Position numbers and translations under genes: made by a program
Notes under the pieces: generated by a model
Database searches by the model: none
Seen by the model: only the letters and a program-made list of their open reading frames with translations
What the model was told of the DNA's origin: nothing
Source: Aquitalea sp. LB_tupeE
GTDB taxonomy: Bacteria; Pseudomonadota; Gammaproteobacteria; Burkholderiales; Chromobacteriaceae
NCBI RefSeq assembly: GCF_013391415.1
Contig: NZ_JACAXB010000039.1
Location: 1-33,814 of the forward strand
Length of the DNA stretch: 33,814 nucleotides
Reading direction: 5' to 3'
Part shown: positions 15,433 to 23,084 of the stretch, one piece after another
Numbering within the stretch: the first letter of the stretch is position 1
Layout of the letters: each line of letters begins with the position of its first letter

Positions 15433-15749
15433 TTGTGTGCACCGTGTAATTGACGCCACAAAATCTATGCCCAGCCTATTTGAAGATCAATCAAATTAAA
15501 TTGATATGCTTATCCGCGCAGCTTATTCATTTTTCTGCAAATTCCAATAAAAAATTGACTTAGCAATATTCAGCAAAAAGCCATGAAAAACAAATCAATC
15601 CGAATAAAACCTGCAAAAACAGTTTGATTTGTTAATCATTTTTTATTGATTAATAAAACGGGAACAATACGGAAGAATAGCCAACAGCCGAAACCCGCCA
15701 CCCTGGCAACGGCTGCTTGTCCGACCAACCGATTTCCTGTGAACACATC
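15433..15749. promoter_or_regulatory. AT-rich divergent control region with two dyads
   Basis: This 317-base gene-free stretch separates the minus-strand monooxygenase operon from the plus-strand porin. It is far richer in A and T than its surroundings. Two inverted repeats share a related core: ATCAAT-N8-ATTGAT (15486-15505) near the operon start, and TTAATCA-N8-TGATTAA (15632-15653) nearer the porin. The shared TNAATCA/TGATT theme with 8-base spacers suggests paired sites for one regulator (CysB-like, LysR or a nucleoid protein). I could not assign convincing -35/-10 boxes. No small gene was seen. Confidence 0.5.
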
Positions 15750-16862
15750 ATGAAAATAAAACTGCTCACCCTGGCTATTGCTGCTACTCCCTTGTTTGCC
15801 CATGCCGATGACGGCGTAACCATTTACGGCAAGATTGCTGGCGACATTTCCAGCGTCCGTAGTTACACCGCTACTGGCAGCCAGAGTTCTGTACACGTAG
15901 ACGACAATACCTCGCGTATCGGCTTCAAGGGTTCGGAAAATCTCGGTAATGGCCTGACTGCCATCTGGCAGGTGGAAAACCGCCTCCACGTGGATGGCAG
16001 CGGTACCGACACCTTTGCCAGCCGTGACACCTTCATCGGCCTGCAAACCGAATACGGCAAGCTGCGCCTGGGTCGCCTGTCCGACTACGCCAACCTGGAC
16101 ATGGAATATATCGATCCGGGTGCTTACAGCGGCGTAGGCGGCCAGCTGTATTCCACCCGTCTGGACGGTCGCCTGAACAATGCCGTGCGCTACGACAGCC
16201 CCAACCTGGCCGGTTTCAGCTTTACCACCACCTGGGCGGCAGACGAGAAACGCGCCAATGACAGTAATGGCCAGCCCACCAATAACCAGGTATTCAACCT
16301 GGGCCTGAGCTACGAACAGGCCGGTTACTTTGCCAAGTTCAGCTATGAAACCAAGGGGGATGCCAAACAGGTGAACTCATCGGCCCAGACCGGCGCGGTG
16401 AAAAACTGGTGGCGTGTGGAAGCGGGCTATATCAGCGACCCCATCTATCTGGCTTTGGGTTTCCAGACGGTCAACGGTTATCTGGGCGTTTCCAGCAGCA
16501 AGTTTGTTGACAGCCCGGGCGTGGTTTACAACGTCAACGTGCTGAACACCCGCCTGGCCGCCAGCGGCCAGAGCGTGAGCGCCTCGGCCTCCGGCCAGGA
16601 TGTGAAGACGCGTGAAGCCGTACTCACCTTCGGCTACAACGTAGGTGCCTGGCTGCCTTATGTCTCGCTGACCAAGGGCTACGACGTGGAAATCGGTGGC
16701 AGCAACGTCGACAAGACCGGCTACACCCAATATGTGCTGGGCACGGTATACAACCTGTCCAAACAAACACGTGCTTATGCCTCATATGGCCGCGTCAACT
16801 GGGGTGGCAATGGTGTAAACAGTGAAAGCTCGCTCAACCTGGCCCTCGCCAAATACTTCTAA
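15750..16862 (+). CDS. Outer-membrane porin, Gram-negative general porin family
   Basis: A 370-residue beta-barrel porin. The signal peptide is MKIKLLTLAIAATPLFAHA with cleavage before DDGVTIYGKI. The barrel begins with VTIYGKIAGDIS, contains SRIGFKGSENLGNGLTAIWQVE (in two strands) and RDTFIGLQTEYGKLRLGRL before the constriction loop, and ends ALAKYF with the C-terminal phenylalanine used by the BAM machinery. Length and motifs match 16-strand neisserial/burkholderial porins that form trimers. I chose the ATG at 15750, which gives a clean signal peptide; its ribosome site is weak. It is divergent from the sulfur-type monooxygenase operon and may admit its substrates, but a general porin needs no such link. 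A terminator follows directly. Confidence 0.92.
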   Translation: MKIKLLTLAIAATPLFAHADDGVTIYGKIAGDISSVRSYTATGSQSSVHVDDNTSRIGFKGSENLGNGLTAIWQVENRLHVDGSGTDTFASRDTFIGLQTEYGKLRLGRLSDYANLDMEYIDPGAYSGVGGQLYSTRLDGRLNNAVRYDSPNLAGFSFTTTWAADEKRANDSNGQPTNNQVFNLGLSYEQAGYFAKFSYETKGDAKQVNSSAQTGAVKNWWRVEAGYISDPIYLALGFQTVNGYLGVSSSKFVDSPGVVYNVNVLNTRLAASGQSVSASASGQDVKTREAVLTFGYNVGAWLPYVSLTKGYDVEIGGSNVDKTGYTQYVLGTVYNLSKQTRAYASYGRVNWGGNGVNSESSLNLALAKYF

Positions 16863-16870
16863 GTGACATG

Positions 16871-16894
16871 CCCCGCCTCCCGGCGGGGTTCTTG
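16871..16894 (+). terminator. Probable Rho-independent terminator after the porin gene
   Basis: CCCCGCC (16871-16877) and GGCGGGG (16882-16888) pair around a TCCC loop, followed by TTCTTG. The stem is strong and starts 8 bases after the porin stop; the T-tract is short and interrupted. Confidence 0.7.
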
Positions 16895-16926
16895 CTGCCA
16901 CTCCATTTTTACCGCGAAAGATAGTG

Positions 16927-17271
16927 ATGAGCCGCGACACCCTGTTTTTGCTGGAGCCCGGATTCACCCGGCCCGACCATCCGGCCGACCAGCGCTTTGT
17001 CTGCCCGCACAGCAATCTGCTGGAAGGCCTGCTAGCCGTACAACCGGCACTGACCGAGCGCATTGAAATACATCACCTGCCATTTCCACGCCCGCGCCAG
17101 CCGGTAATTGACTTGCTGGGCGAAGAAAACCAGAGCCTGCCGGTGCTGATACTGGACCCGGCCAGCCCGCTGCCCGCCAATGCCAAACAGCATGCCGGGC
17201 GGCACTTCCTGCAAGACGCCCGGCAGATCGCCGATTATCTGGCCCAGCAACATGGTGCCTATCGTCTGTAA
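16927..17271 (+). CDS. DUF3088 protein, thioredoxin-like fold suspected
   Basis: A 114-residue cytoplasmic protein matching the DUF3088 pattern: N-terminal DTLFLLEPGF, then RFVCPHSNLLEGLL, then PRPRQPVIDLLGEENQSLPVLIL. The function of the family is unknown. The order of beta strand, C26-P-H-S29 at a helix start, and a later SLPVL segment with a likely cis-proline (Pro72) resembles a thioredoxin or monothiol glutaredoxin fold; this is my inference. The ATG at 16927 follows GAAAG; a GTG directly before it is also in frame. It lies 24 bases before a VOC gene on the same strand, so the two may be co-transcribed. Confidence 0.78.
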   Translation: MSRDTLFLLEPGFTRPDHPADQRFVCPHSNLLEGLLAVQPALTERIEIHHLPFPRPRQPVIDLLGEENQSLPVLILDPASPLPANAKQHAGRHFLQDARQIADYLAQQHGAYRL

Positions 17272-17295
17272 CCCCTTGCCACCCGAAAGCACATC

Positions 17296-17802
17296 ATGGG
17301 AATCAAACGCCTGAACCACGCGGTGCTGTATGTCAGCGATGTTGCCGACAGCGCCCGCTTCTACCAGCAAGTACTGGGGTTTAACCCCTCTCCCGGCCCG
17401 CAGCCGGAAAAAGCCTTCTTTGCCCAGGCGGCCGAATCGGACAACCATCACGACCTGGCCTTGTTCGCCCGCAATCAGGGCCAGCAACGCGCTGGCGTGT
17501 TCAGCGCACGCGGTGAAACCCCGGGGGCCAACGAGCCGCCGGCCGGCCTGTACCACCTGGCGTGGGAAGTGGATACCCTGCTGGAACTCAAGCGCATCCG
17601 CGACCAGTTGCAGGCGCTGGGCAAGCTGGGCCTGGAAGAAGACCACGGTTTGTTCAAGAGCGTGTACGGCCACGACCCGGACGGACTGCTGTTTGAAGTC
17701 AACTGGTTCCTGCCCGCCGATGCCATTCGCGACGCGGATCGTGACATCCGCACCGCGCCACTGGACTGGGAGCGTGAACTGGCGCGCTTTGCCAGCCACT
17801 AG
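17296..17802 (+). CDS. VOC-superfamily protein, extradiol-dioxygenase-like (CatE/glyoxalase group)
   Basis: A 168-residue protein of the vicinal oxygen chelate fold. The first module starts IKRLNHAVLYVSDVADSARF with His8; the second has AGLYHLAWEV with His87, and YGHDPDGLLFEVNW with Glu134. These three residues suit a divalent metal site of the extradiol-dioxygenase type, and His52 (HHDLALF) is also well placed. The enzyme could be a small ring-cleavage dioxygenase, a glyoxalase or a resistance protein; the fold does not decide. The ATG at 17296 is the family start. It is 24 bases after the DUF3088 gene. A 12-bp hairpin follows the stop. Confidence 0.82.
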   Translation: MGIKRLNHAVLYVSDVADSARFYQQVLGFNPSPGPQPEKAFFAQAAESDNHHDLALFARNQGQQRAGVFSARGETPGANEPPAGLYHLAWEVDTLLELKRIRDQLQALGKLGLEEDHGLFKSVYGHDPDGLLFEVNWFLPADAIRDADRDIRTAPLDWERELARFASH

Positions 17803-17809
17803 GCCGCAC

Positions 17810-17850
17810 GCAGGACAGCGGCTTGTTGCCTGCGCGGCCCGCTGTCCTGC
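17810..17850. terminator. Perfect 12-bp hairpin between two VOC genes, without T-run
   Basis: GCAGGACAGCGG (17810-17821) and CCGCTGTCCTGC (17839-17850) are perfectly complementary around a 17-base loop. The hairpin starts 8 bases after the VOC stop. The following bases CAAACAGG are not a T-run, so termination would be inefficient or Rho-assisted; a processing or stability element is the alternative. Confidence 0.5.
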
Positions 17851-17922
17851 CAAACAGGGATTGCGCCGGGATGGCGCTATGCAGCAAGATGGACAGCCCG
17901 CCTGTTTATGGAGTCTTGCCGC

Positions 17923-18318
17923 ATGATCAGCCATCTTGACCACCTGGTCCTCACCACCGCCCGCCTGGATGACTGCCTGGCTTTTTACTGTGACGGCCTG
18001 GGCATGACGCTGGAAAAATTCATTGGCGGCACGCCGCCGGTGGAACGACTGGCGCTGAAGTTTGGCACGCAGAAAATCAATATCCACGTAAAGGGCAAGG
18101 AGTTCGAGCCCAAGGCTGCGCTGCCCACCCCCGGTGCACTGGACCTGTGCTTCATTGCCAGCCAGCCGCTGGACGCGGTAATTGCCAATCTGCAAGAAAA
18201 AGGGCTGACCATCATTGAAGGCCCGGTAGGCCGTACCGGTGCCACCGGCAAAATCCGCTCGGTTTACCTGCGCGACCCGGACGAAAACCTGATCGAAATT
18301 TCCGAATACCTGTCCTGA
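17923..18318 (+). CDS. VOC-family protein, glyoxalase/STM3117-like
   Basis: A 131-residue single-domain VOC protein. It begins MISHLDHLVLTTARLDDCLAF with His7; KFGTQKINIHVKG contains His55, GALDLCFI contains Asp74, and LRDPDENLIEISEYL contains Glu125. The FGTQKINIH and ALDLCFI segments are typical of the small lactoylglutathione-lyase-like proteins related to Salmonella STM3117. The biochemical reaction is not established for this branch. The ATG at 17923 has GGAG nine bases upstream; an ATG at 17908 starts within that site. It converges with the HD-GYP regulator gene, with only 22 bases between the stops. Confidence 0.82.
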   Translation: MISHLDHLVLTTARLDDCLAFYCDGLGMTLEKFIGGTPPVERLALKFGTQKINIHVKGKEFEPKAALPTPGALDLCFIASQPLDAVIANLQEKGLTIIEGPVGRTGATGKIRSVYLRDPDENLIEISEYLS

Positions 18319-18340
18319 CAGGCCAGCTATCCGGCCCCTC

Positions 18341-19339
18341 TCAGACTGTCTCCTGCCAGCGCTGGCGTATGGTTTCCAGCTCGGCCCGCAAGCCGAGGAA
18401 ACAGGCCGCCAGCGCCGGGTCAAAATGCTTACCCGCTTCGCTTTCAATCAGCGCAAACGCTTCGTCCACCGTCCACGCATGTTTGTAGGGCCGCTTGCTG
18501 GTCAGCGCGTCAAACACATCGGCAATAGCCACAATACGCGCCGCCAGCGGAATGGCTGCGCCCTGCAGACCCTGCGGATAGCCCGTGCCATCCCAGCGTT
18601 CGTGATGACCGAGCGCAATGGTGGCAGCCATCTGCAACAGGCTGGATTTGTCTTCACCAATGATGCGGGCACCGATTTCGGCATGGCTGCGCATGATGTT
18701 CCACTCATCCGCGTCCAGCTTGCCCGGCTTGAGCAGGATGGCATCCGGAATGCCGATCTTGCCGATATCGTGCATGGGCGCGGCATTGAGCAACTCGTCG
18801 GCAAAGCGCTCGCCATAACCGGCGGCCAGCGCCAGCAGCCGCGAGTAATGGCTCATGCGGATTACATGCAGGCCGGTTTCGTTATCCTTGAATTCGGCCG
18901 CCCGCCCCAGCCGCTGGATGATCTGCAGCCGGGTTTCCACCAGTTCCTCCACCCGCACCAGTGACAGATGGGTACGTACCCGCGCCAGTACGATGGGCGG
19001 GCTGACCGGCTTGCTGATGTAGTCCACGGCACCGGCGGCAAAGCCTTCCGCTTCGTCCTTGCTGTCACTCAGCGCCGTCACGAAAATCACCGGCAGCGCC
19101 GCCGTCTGCGGGTTTTGTTTGAGCTGGCGGCATACTTCCAGCCCGGTCATGCCGGGCATCATCACGTCCAGCAGGATCAAATCTGGCGTAGAAGACGCCG
19201 CCAGTTGCAGGGCTTTTTCGCCATCGCGGGCAAACAGCAGGCGGTAGTGGTCCTGCAGGATATGGCGCAAGACTTGCAGATTATTCGGCTCGTCATCCAC
19301 CAGCAGCAGGCAGGGGCGCGTGTCTTCGATAGGGCTCAT
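18341..19339 (-). CDS. Response regulator with HD-GYP phosphodiesterase output (RpfG-like)
   Basis: A 332-residue two-component protein. The receiver domain (about 10-125) has the acidic pair D15-D16, the phospho-acceptor Asp58 in LILLDVMMPGM, and Lys110 in ISKP. The HD-GYP domain (about 145-325) is intact: H190-D191 in APMHDIGKIGIP, and HHERWDGTGYP (245-255). This domain hydrolyses cyclic di-GMP. The start codon overlaps the stop of the hybrid kinase gene by four bases (ATGA), so the two are co-translated and very probably partners. Cytoplasmic. Together with the GGDEF-EAL gene upstream it forms a local c-di-GMP control set. Confidence 0.92.
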   Translation of the reverse strand: MSPIEDTRPCLLLVDDEPNNLQVLRHILQDHYRLLFARDGEKALQLAASSTPDLILLDVMMPGMTGLEVCRQLKQNPQTAALPVIFVTALSDSKDEAEGFAAGAVDYISKPVSPPIVLARVRTHLSLVRVEELVETRLQIIQRLGRAAEFKDNETGLHVIRMSHYSRLLALAAGYGERFADELLNAAPMHDIGKIGIPDAILLKPGKLDADEWNIMRSHAEIGARIIGEDKSSLLQMAATIALGHHERWDGTGYPQGLQGAAIPLAARIVAIADVFDALTSKRPYKHAWTVDEAFALIESEAGKHFDPALAACFLGLRAELETIRQRWQETV

Positions 19340-22300
19340 GGTGCTTCCGTTTCTCCGGCGGCGTCCGGCATCAGTGCATGCGCAGCCTGCAAGGCTGCAT
19401 CAAAATCAAAATCATCCAGCGCAGCCTGCAAGGCGTGCAAGCTGGCGGCGGGCAATAATGCGGCCAAGGCCTGCATGGCTTCGTCGTCCAGGCTGGCTTG
19501 CCCGCAAGCTGCCATCACCCGTTGCAGCCAGGGCCGGGCGGCGGCAGGCAATGGCGCGGCTGTGCTGTCTGCCACCTCAGTGACAAGCGCTGTGCCGGAT
19601 GCAGGCAAGGCGGCGGCCAGGCCAGCCATGATGGTATCGATGGCCTCGGCCTGCGCCGGGCTGCAGGCCGCGGCTTGCTCCACCCCGGCCAGCTGTTGCT
19701 GCAATTGTGCCAGGCCCAGGTTGGCCGCCAGCCCACGCAAGCGGTGCGCTTGTTGGCGACAGCTGACGGCATCGGCGTCTGCCAGCGCAGCCAGCTGCGC
19801 TTGATTGTCGGCCAGGAAACGGCGAATACGCTCCACCAGTACCTCACGCTCGCCCCAGCGCGCCAGTGCGCCGTCCCAGTCGATGAGCGCCAATTGTTGA
19901 CTGTTGCTGCGACTGACATCGGCCACCGCGCCGGACAGGCCGGTGACGCGGGCAATTTCCTGCCGCAGGCTGGCCATGTCCAGCGGCTTGACGGCAAAGC
20001 CGTTCATGCCCGCCGCTTCGGCATCCTTGCGGTCCTGACTGAGCACGCTGGCAGTCAGTGCAATCACCGGCGTGGGCGGCTGTCCGCTGTGCGCTTCTTG
20101 TGCACGCAGTTGGCGGGTGGCTTCCAGTCCGTCCACTTCCGGCATCTGCACGTCCATCAGCACCACATCAAAGCGCTGGTCCGCGTGCAGGGCCACCGCC
20201 TCGGCCCCGCCACCAGCGGTGGTCACCTGCAAGCCTTCACGTTGCAGCATCAGTTGCAGCAGTTCCAGGTTTTCCGGCACATCATCCACCGCCAATACCC
20301 GTAACGGCGGCAAGGCCAGCGTTGGTGTTGCGGTGCCGGGCTGCTGACTGCCACAGGCGGCTTGCAGCGGCAGGCTGATGTCAAACGTGGTGCCCACACC
20401 CAGCTGGCTGCGTACCCCGATGCTGCCGCCCATCAGCTCCACCAGCTGGCGGGCAATGGTGGTGCCAAGCCCGGTCCCGCCAAAGCGGCGCGCCATGCTG
20501 GCATCCGCCTGGCTGAACGGGGCGAAGATGCTGTCCAGACGGTCTGGCGCAATGCCGATGCCGCTGTCACTGACCGAGATGTGTAAGCGATCGGCCTGAC
20601 AGCGCACCTGCAGCACCACCTGGCCGTGCTCGGTAAACTTGACGGCATTGCCCAGCAAGTTGGTGAGGATTTGCCGCATGCGCAATACGTCGCCATATAG
20701 CAGATCCGGGCAGTCCGCCGCATAGTCCAGCTGCAATACCAGTTGTTTGTCGCGCGCTTGCAGGGCAAAGGCATCCACCAGTTGCTGGCACAGCTCGTGC
20801 AGCGCGTAGTCGGCCTCGTCCAGCTCCAGCGCACCACGTTCCAGCTTGGCGGTGTCCAGCACGCCGTTGAGCAGGCCCAGCAACGCCCGGGCGGACTGAT
20901 TGATGGTTTGCAGGTGACGGCGCTGCTCCGGCTGCAAGTTGCCATCCAGCAGCAATTGGGCAAAGCCGATGATGGCATTCATCGGGGTGCGGATTTCATG
21001 ACTCATATTGGCCAGGAACATGCCTTTGGCGGCGGAGGCCTGCTCGGCGCGGTCGCGCGCGGCCATCAGGTCTTGCTCCATATGCTTGCGGTCGGTCACG
21101 TCGCTGGCCAGTTTCACCACTTTGCAGGGCTTGCCGTCCAGATCCAGAATCGGGTTGTACACCGCCTGAATCCATACCTGGCGGCCATCCTTGCCTTGAC
21201 GCAGGAATTCACCACTCTGAAACTGCCCGGCACGCAAGCCGGACCAGAAGGTCTGGTAAGCGCTGGATGCCACTTCCTCCGGCTGGCACAGCACGCGGTG
21301 GTGCCTGCCTTGCAGCTCGTCCAGCCGGTAGCCGGTAAGTGCCAGAAAGCTGTCATTGGCGGTGAGGATATGGCCGCTCATGTCGAACTCCACCACCGCC
21401 AGCGCCTGACGGATGGCATACACCACGCCCTCGTATTCCGCCGCACGCAGGCGGCTGTCGGTGATGTCTATCATCACCCCGTCCAGCCACTGCGGCTGCT
21501 CGTCCAGGTCAAACACAATGCCGGCACTTTCCGACACCCAGCGCTCGCCACCCGCCATGTGAAACAGCCGGTACTCCACCACATAGGAATGCCTGTCGCG
21601 AACCGCCTGGCTTACGGTATCGCGCACGCGCTGGACATCGTCCGGGTGCATGATGGACAGCAGGCTGATACTGCCATCGACAAAGCTGGCCGCCGGCCAG
21701 CCGCACAGTTCGCTAATGCTGTCGCTGATGAAAATCTTGCTCCAGTCCTGATCCACCCGGCTGCGAAAAGCCACTCCGGGCATATTGTCAATCAGGGTGC
21801 GGTACTGGCTTTCGCGCAGTTTGAGTTCGCGCTCCATGGCCGTGCGTTCGCTGATGTCGGTGACAAAGCCGACAAACATCGGCTCGCGCCCGGTATCCAC
21901 CCGGCCTACCGCCAACCGGATGGGAAACACCGAGCCGTCCTTGCGCCGCGCGCTGACTTCGCGCCCCACACCGATTACCCGGGCATCACCCGTTTGCAGG
22001 TAATGCGCCAGATAAGCATCGTGACCGGAGCGGTAAGGCTCGGGCATCAGCATATTGATATTGCGGCCCACCAGCTCGGCGGACTGCCAGCCAAACATCA
22101 ACTCGGCCGCCCGGTTCATTTCCAGCACCCGGCCACGGGCATCCATGCTGATGATGCCGTCCACCGCGGTATCCACCACCGCCTGCAAGCGCGCCTCGCC
22201 TGCGGATTTTTCCGCCGCCAGCTGGCGGTAGCGCAGCAGGGCATTACCCGCCAGCACCAGCACCCCGGCACACAGGGTGAGCAAGGCCACCACGGCAGCC

Positions 22301-22995
22301 ATCTTGCCGTTTTCCGCCATTACCCGGCCTGCCGGCTCTGCCACGCCGATGAAACGGGCCGACAGCATGCCGCTGTAGTGCATGCCGGCAATGGCAAAAC
22401 CCATGATGCAACCGGCCAGCAGATTGGTTCTGCCCTCGCCCAGGCGGGCCAGCTGGCGCAGGCCGAAGCGTATCCATAGCGACAGGGTGGCCAGCAAAAT
22501 GGCAATCAGCAGCGAAAACACGAACCAGCCCGGCGCATAACGCAGGATGGGCGCCATCTGCATGGCCGCCATGCCGGTGTAGTGCATGCCGCCTATCCCC
22601 GCCCCCACCAGCAGGCCGCCCAGCAACAATTGCGGGCGGCTGACCCGGGGGGAGGCCAGCATATTGAGCGTCACCCAGGAAGCACAGAAGGCAGGCAGGA
22701 TGGATAGCAAGGTTAATGGCAGGTCGTATCGCACCGAAGTGCACAAATCAAAGGCCAGCATGCCGACGAAATGCATGGCCCAGATGCCGATGCCCTGGAA
22801 CAAGGCACCGCTGAGCAGCGCCATCTGGCGCTGGCTGCGCGACAGTGTGCGCGCAGCCAGCCCAGCCATGAACAGGGTGACCACCGAGGTGACAATGGCC
22901 ACCAGTATGGACAGGGCTACCAGCCAGGGCTGATAGATGCCGGGCAATAGCGGCAGTGTGCGGCTGTCGGTAAAGATGAAAAAAGCGTCAAGCAT
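19336..22995 (-). CDS. MHYT-PAS hybrid sensor histidine kinase with receiver and Hpt domains
   Basis: A 1219-residue inner-membrane kinase. The N-terminal MHYT sensor (about 20-255, seven membrane helices) shows the motif three times: A-M74-H-F-V, G-M137-H-Y-T and G-M205-H-Y-S. Then come PAS domains at about 268-385, 395-515 and 525-640, a HisKA dimerisation domain with His666 (NMSHEIRTP), a HATPase domain (about 765-880; NLLGNAVKF, DSGIGI, GGTGLG), a receiver domain with Asp948 (about 898-1020), and an Hpt-like region with His1084 (AHRLRGLAANLG). This gives a full His-Asp-His relay that can pass phosphate to the HD-GYP regulator encoded next to it. MHYT domains are proposed to bind a metal and sense O2, CO or NO; this is not proven. 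The PAS1 sequence resembles FixL-type PAS domains. No clear ribosome site is seen before the ATG. Confidence 0.92.
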   Translation of the reverse strand: MLDAFFIFTDSRTLPLLPGIYQPWLVALSILVAIVTSVVTLFMAGLAARTLSRSQRQMALLSGALFQGIGIWAMHFVGMLAFDLCTSVRYDLPLTLLSILPAFCASWVTLNMLASPRVSRPQLLLGGLLVGAGIGGMHYTGMAAMQMAPILRYAPGWFVFSLLIAILLATLSLWIRFGLRQLARLGEGRTNLLAGCIMGFAIAGMHYSGMLSARFIGVAEPAGRVMAENGKMAAVVALLTLCAGVLVLAGNALLRYRQLAAEKSAGEARLQAVVDTAVDGIISMDARGRVLEMNRAAELMFGWQSAELVGRNINMLMPEPYRSGHDAYLAHYLQTGDARVIGVGREVSARRKDGSVFPIRLAVGRVDTGREPMFVGFVTDISERTAMERELKLRESQYRTLIDNMPGVAFRSRVDQDWSKIFISDSISELCGWPAASFVDGSISLLSIMHPDDVQRVRDTVSQAVRDRHSYVVEYRLFHMAGGERWVSESAGIVFDLDEQPQWLDGVMIDITDSRLRAAEYEGVVYAIRQALAVVEFDMSGHILTANDSFLALTGYRLDELQGRHHRVLCQPEEVASSAYQTFWSGLRAGQFQSGEFLRQGKDGRQVWIQAVYNPILDLDGKPCKVVKLASDVTDRKHMEQDLMAARDRAEQASAAKGMFLANMSHEIRTPMNAIIGFAQLLLDGNLQPEQRRHLQTINQSARALLGLLNGVLDTAKLERGALELDEADYALHELCQQLVDAFALQARDKQLVLQLDYAADCPDLLYGDVLRMRQILTNLLGNAVKFTEHGQVVLQVRCQADRLHISVSDSGIGIAPDRLDSIFAPFSQADASMARRFGGTGLGTTIARQLVELMGGSIGVRSQLGVGTTFDISLPLQAACGSQQPGTATPTLALPPLRVLAVDDVPENLELLQLMLQREGLQVTTAGGGAEAVALHADQRFDVVLMDVQMPEVDGLEATRQLRAQEAHSGQPPTPVIALTASVLSQDRKDAEAAGMNGFAVKPLDMASLRQEIARVTGLSGAVADVSRSNSQQLALIDWDGALARWGEREVLVERIRRFLADNQAQLAALADADAVSCRQQAHRLRGLAANLGLAQLQQQLAGVEQAAACSPAQAEAIDTIMAGLAAALPASGTALVTEVADSTAAPLPAAARPWLQRVMAACGQASLDDEAMQALAALLPAASLHALQAALDDFDFDAALQAAHALMPDAAGETEAP

Positions 22996-23084
22996 GCGGC
23001 AGAGCCTGGTCGGGGTGAGATAGTGGCCACGTACCCATATTGTGGCGGGCAGACAAGTTCAGCGGCGCATGGCGCCAGACATTG

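Noticed and set aside
15555-15583. Sigma-70 promoter starting TTGACT upstream of the porin
   Set aside because: No acceptable -10 box occurs at 16-18 bases spacing.
17032-18447. 471-codon minus-strand frame opposite two VOC genes
   Set aside because: It crosses gene boundaries and gaps and shows no family features; the plus-strand VOC genes have clear metal-ligand motifs.
20743-22479. 578-codon plus-strand frame opposite the hybrid kinase
   Set aside because: No recognisable domain, and the kinase domains are continuous on the minus strand.
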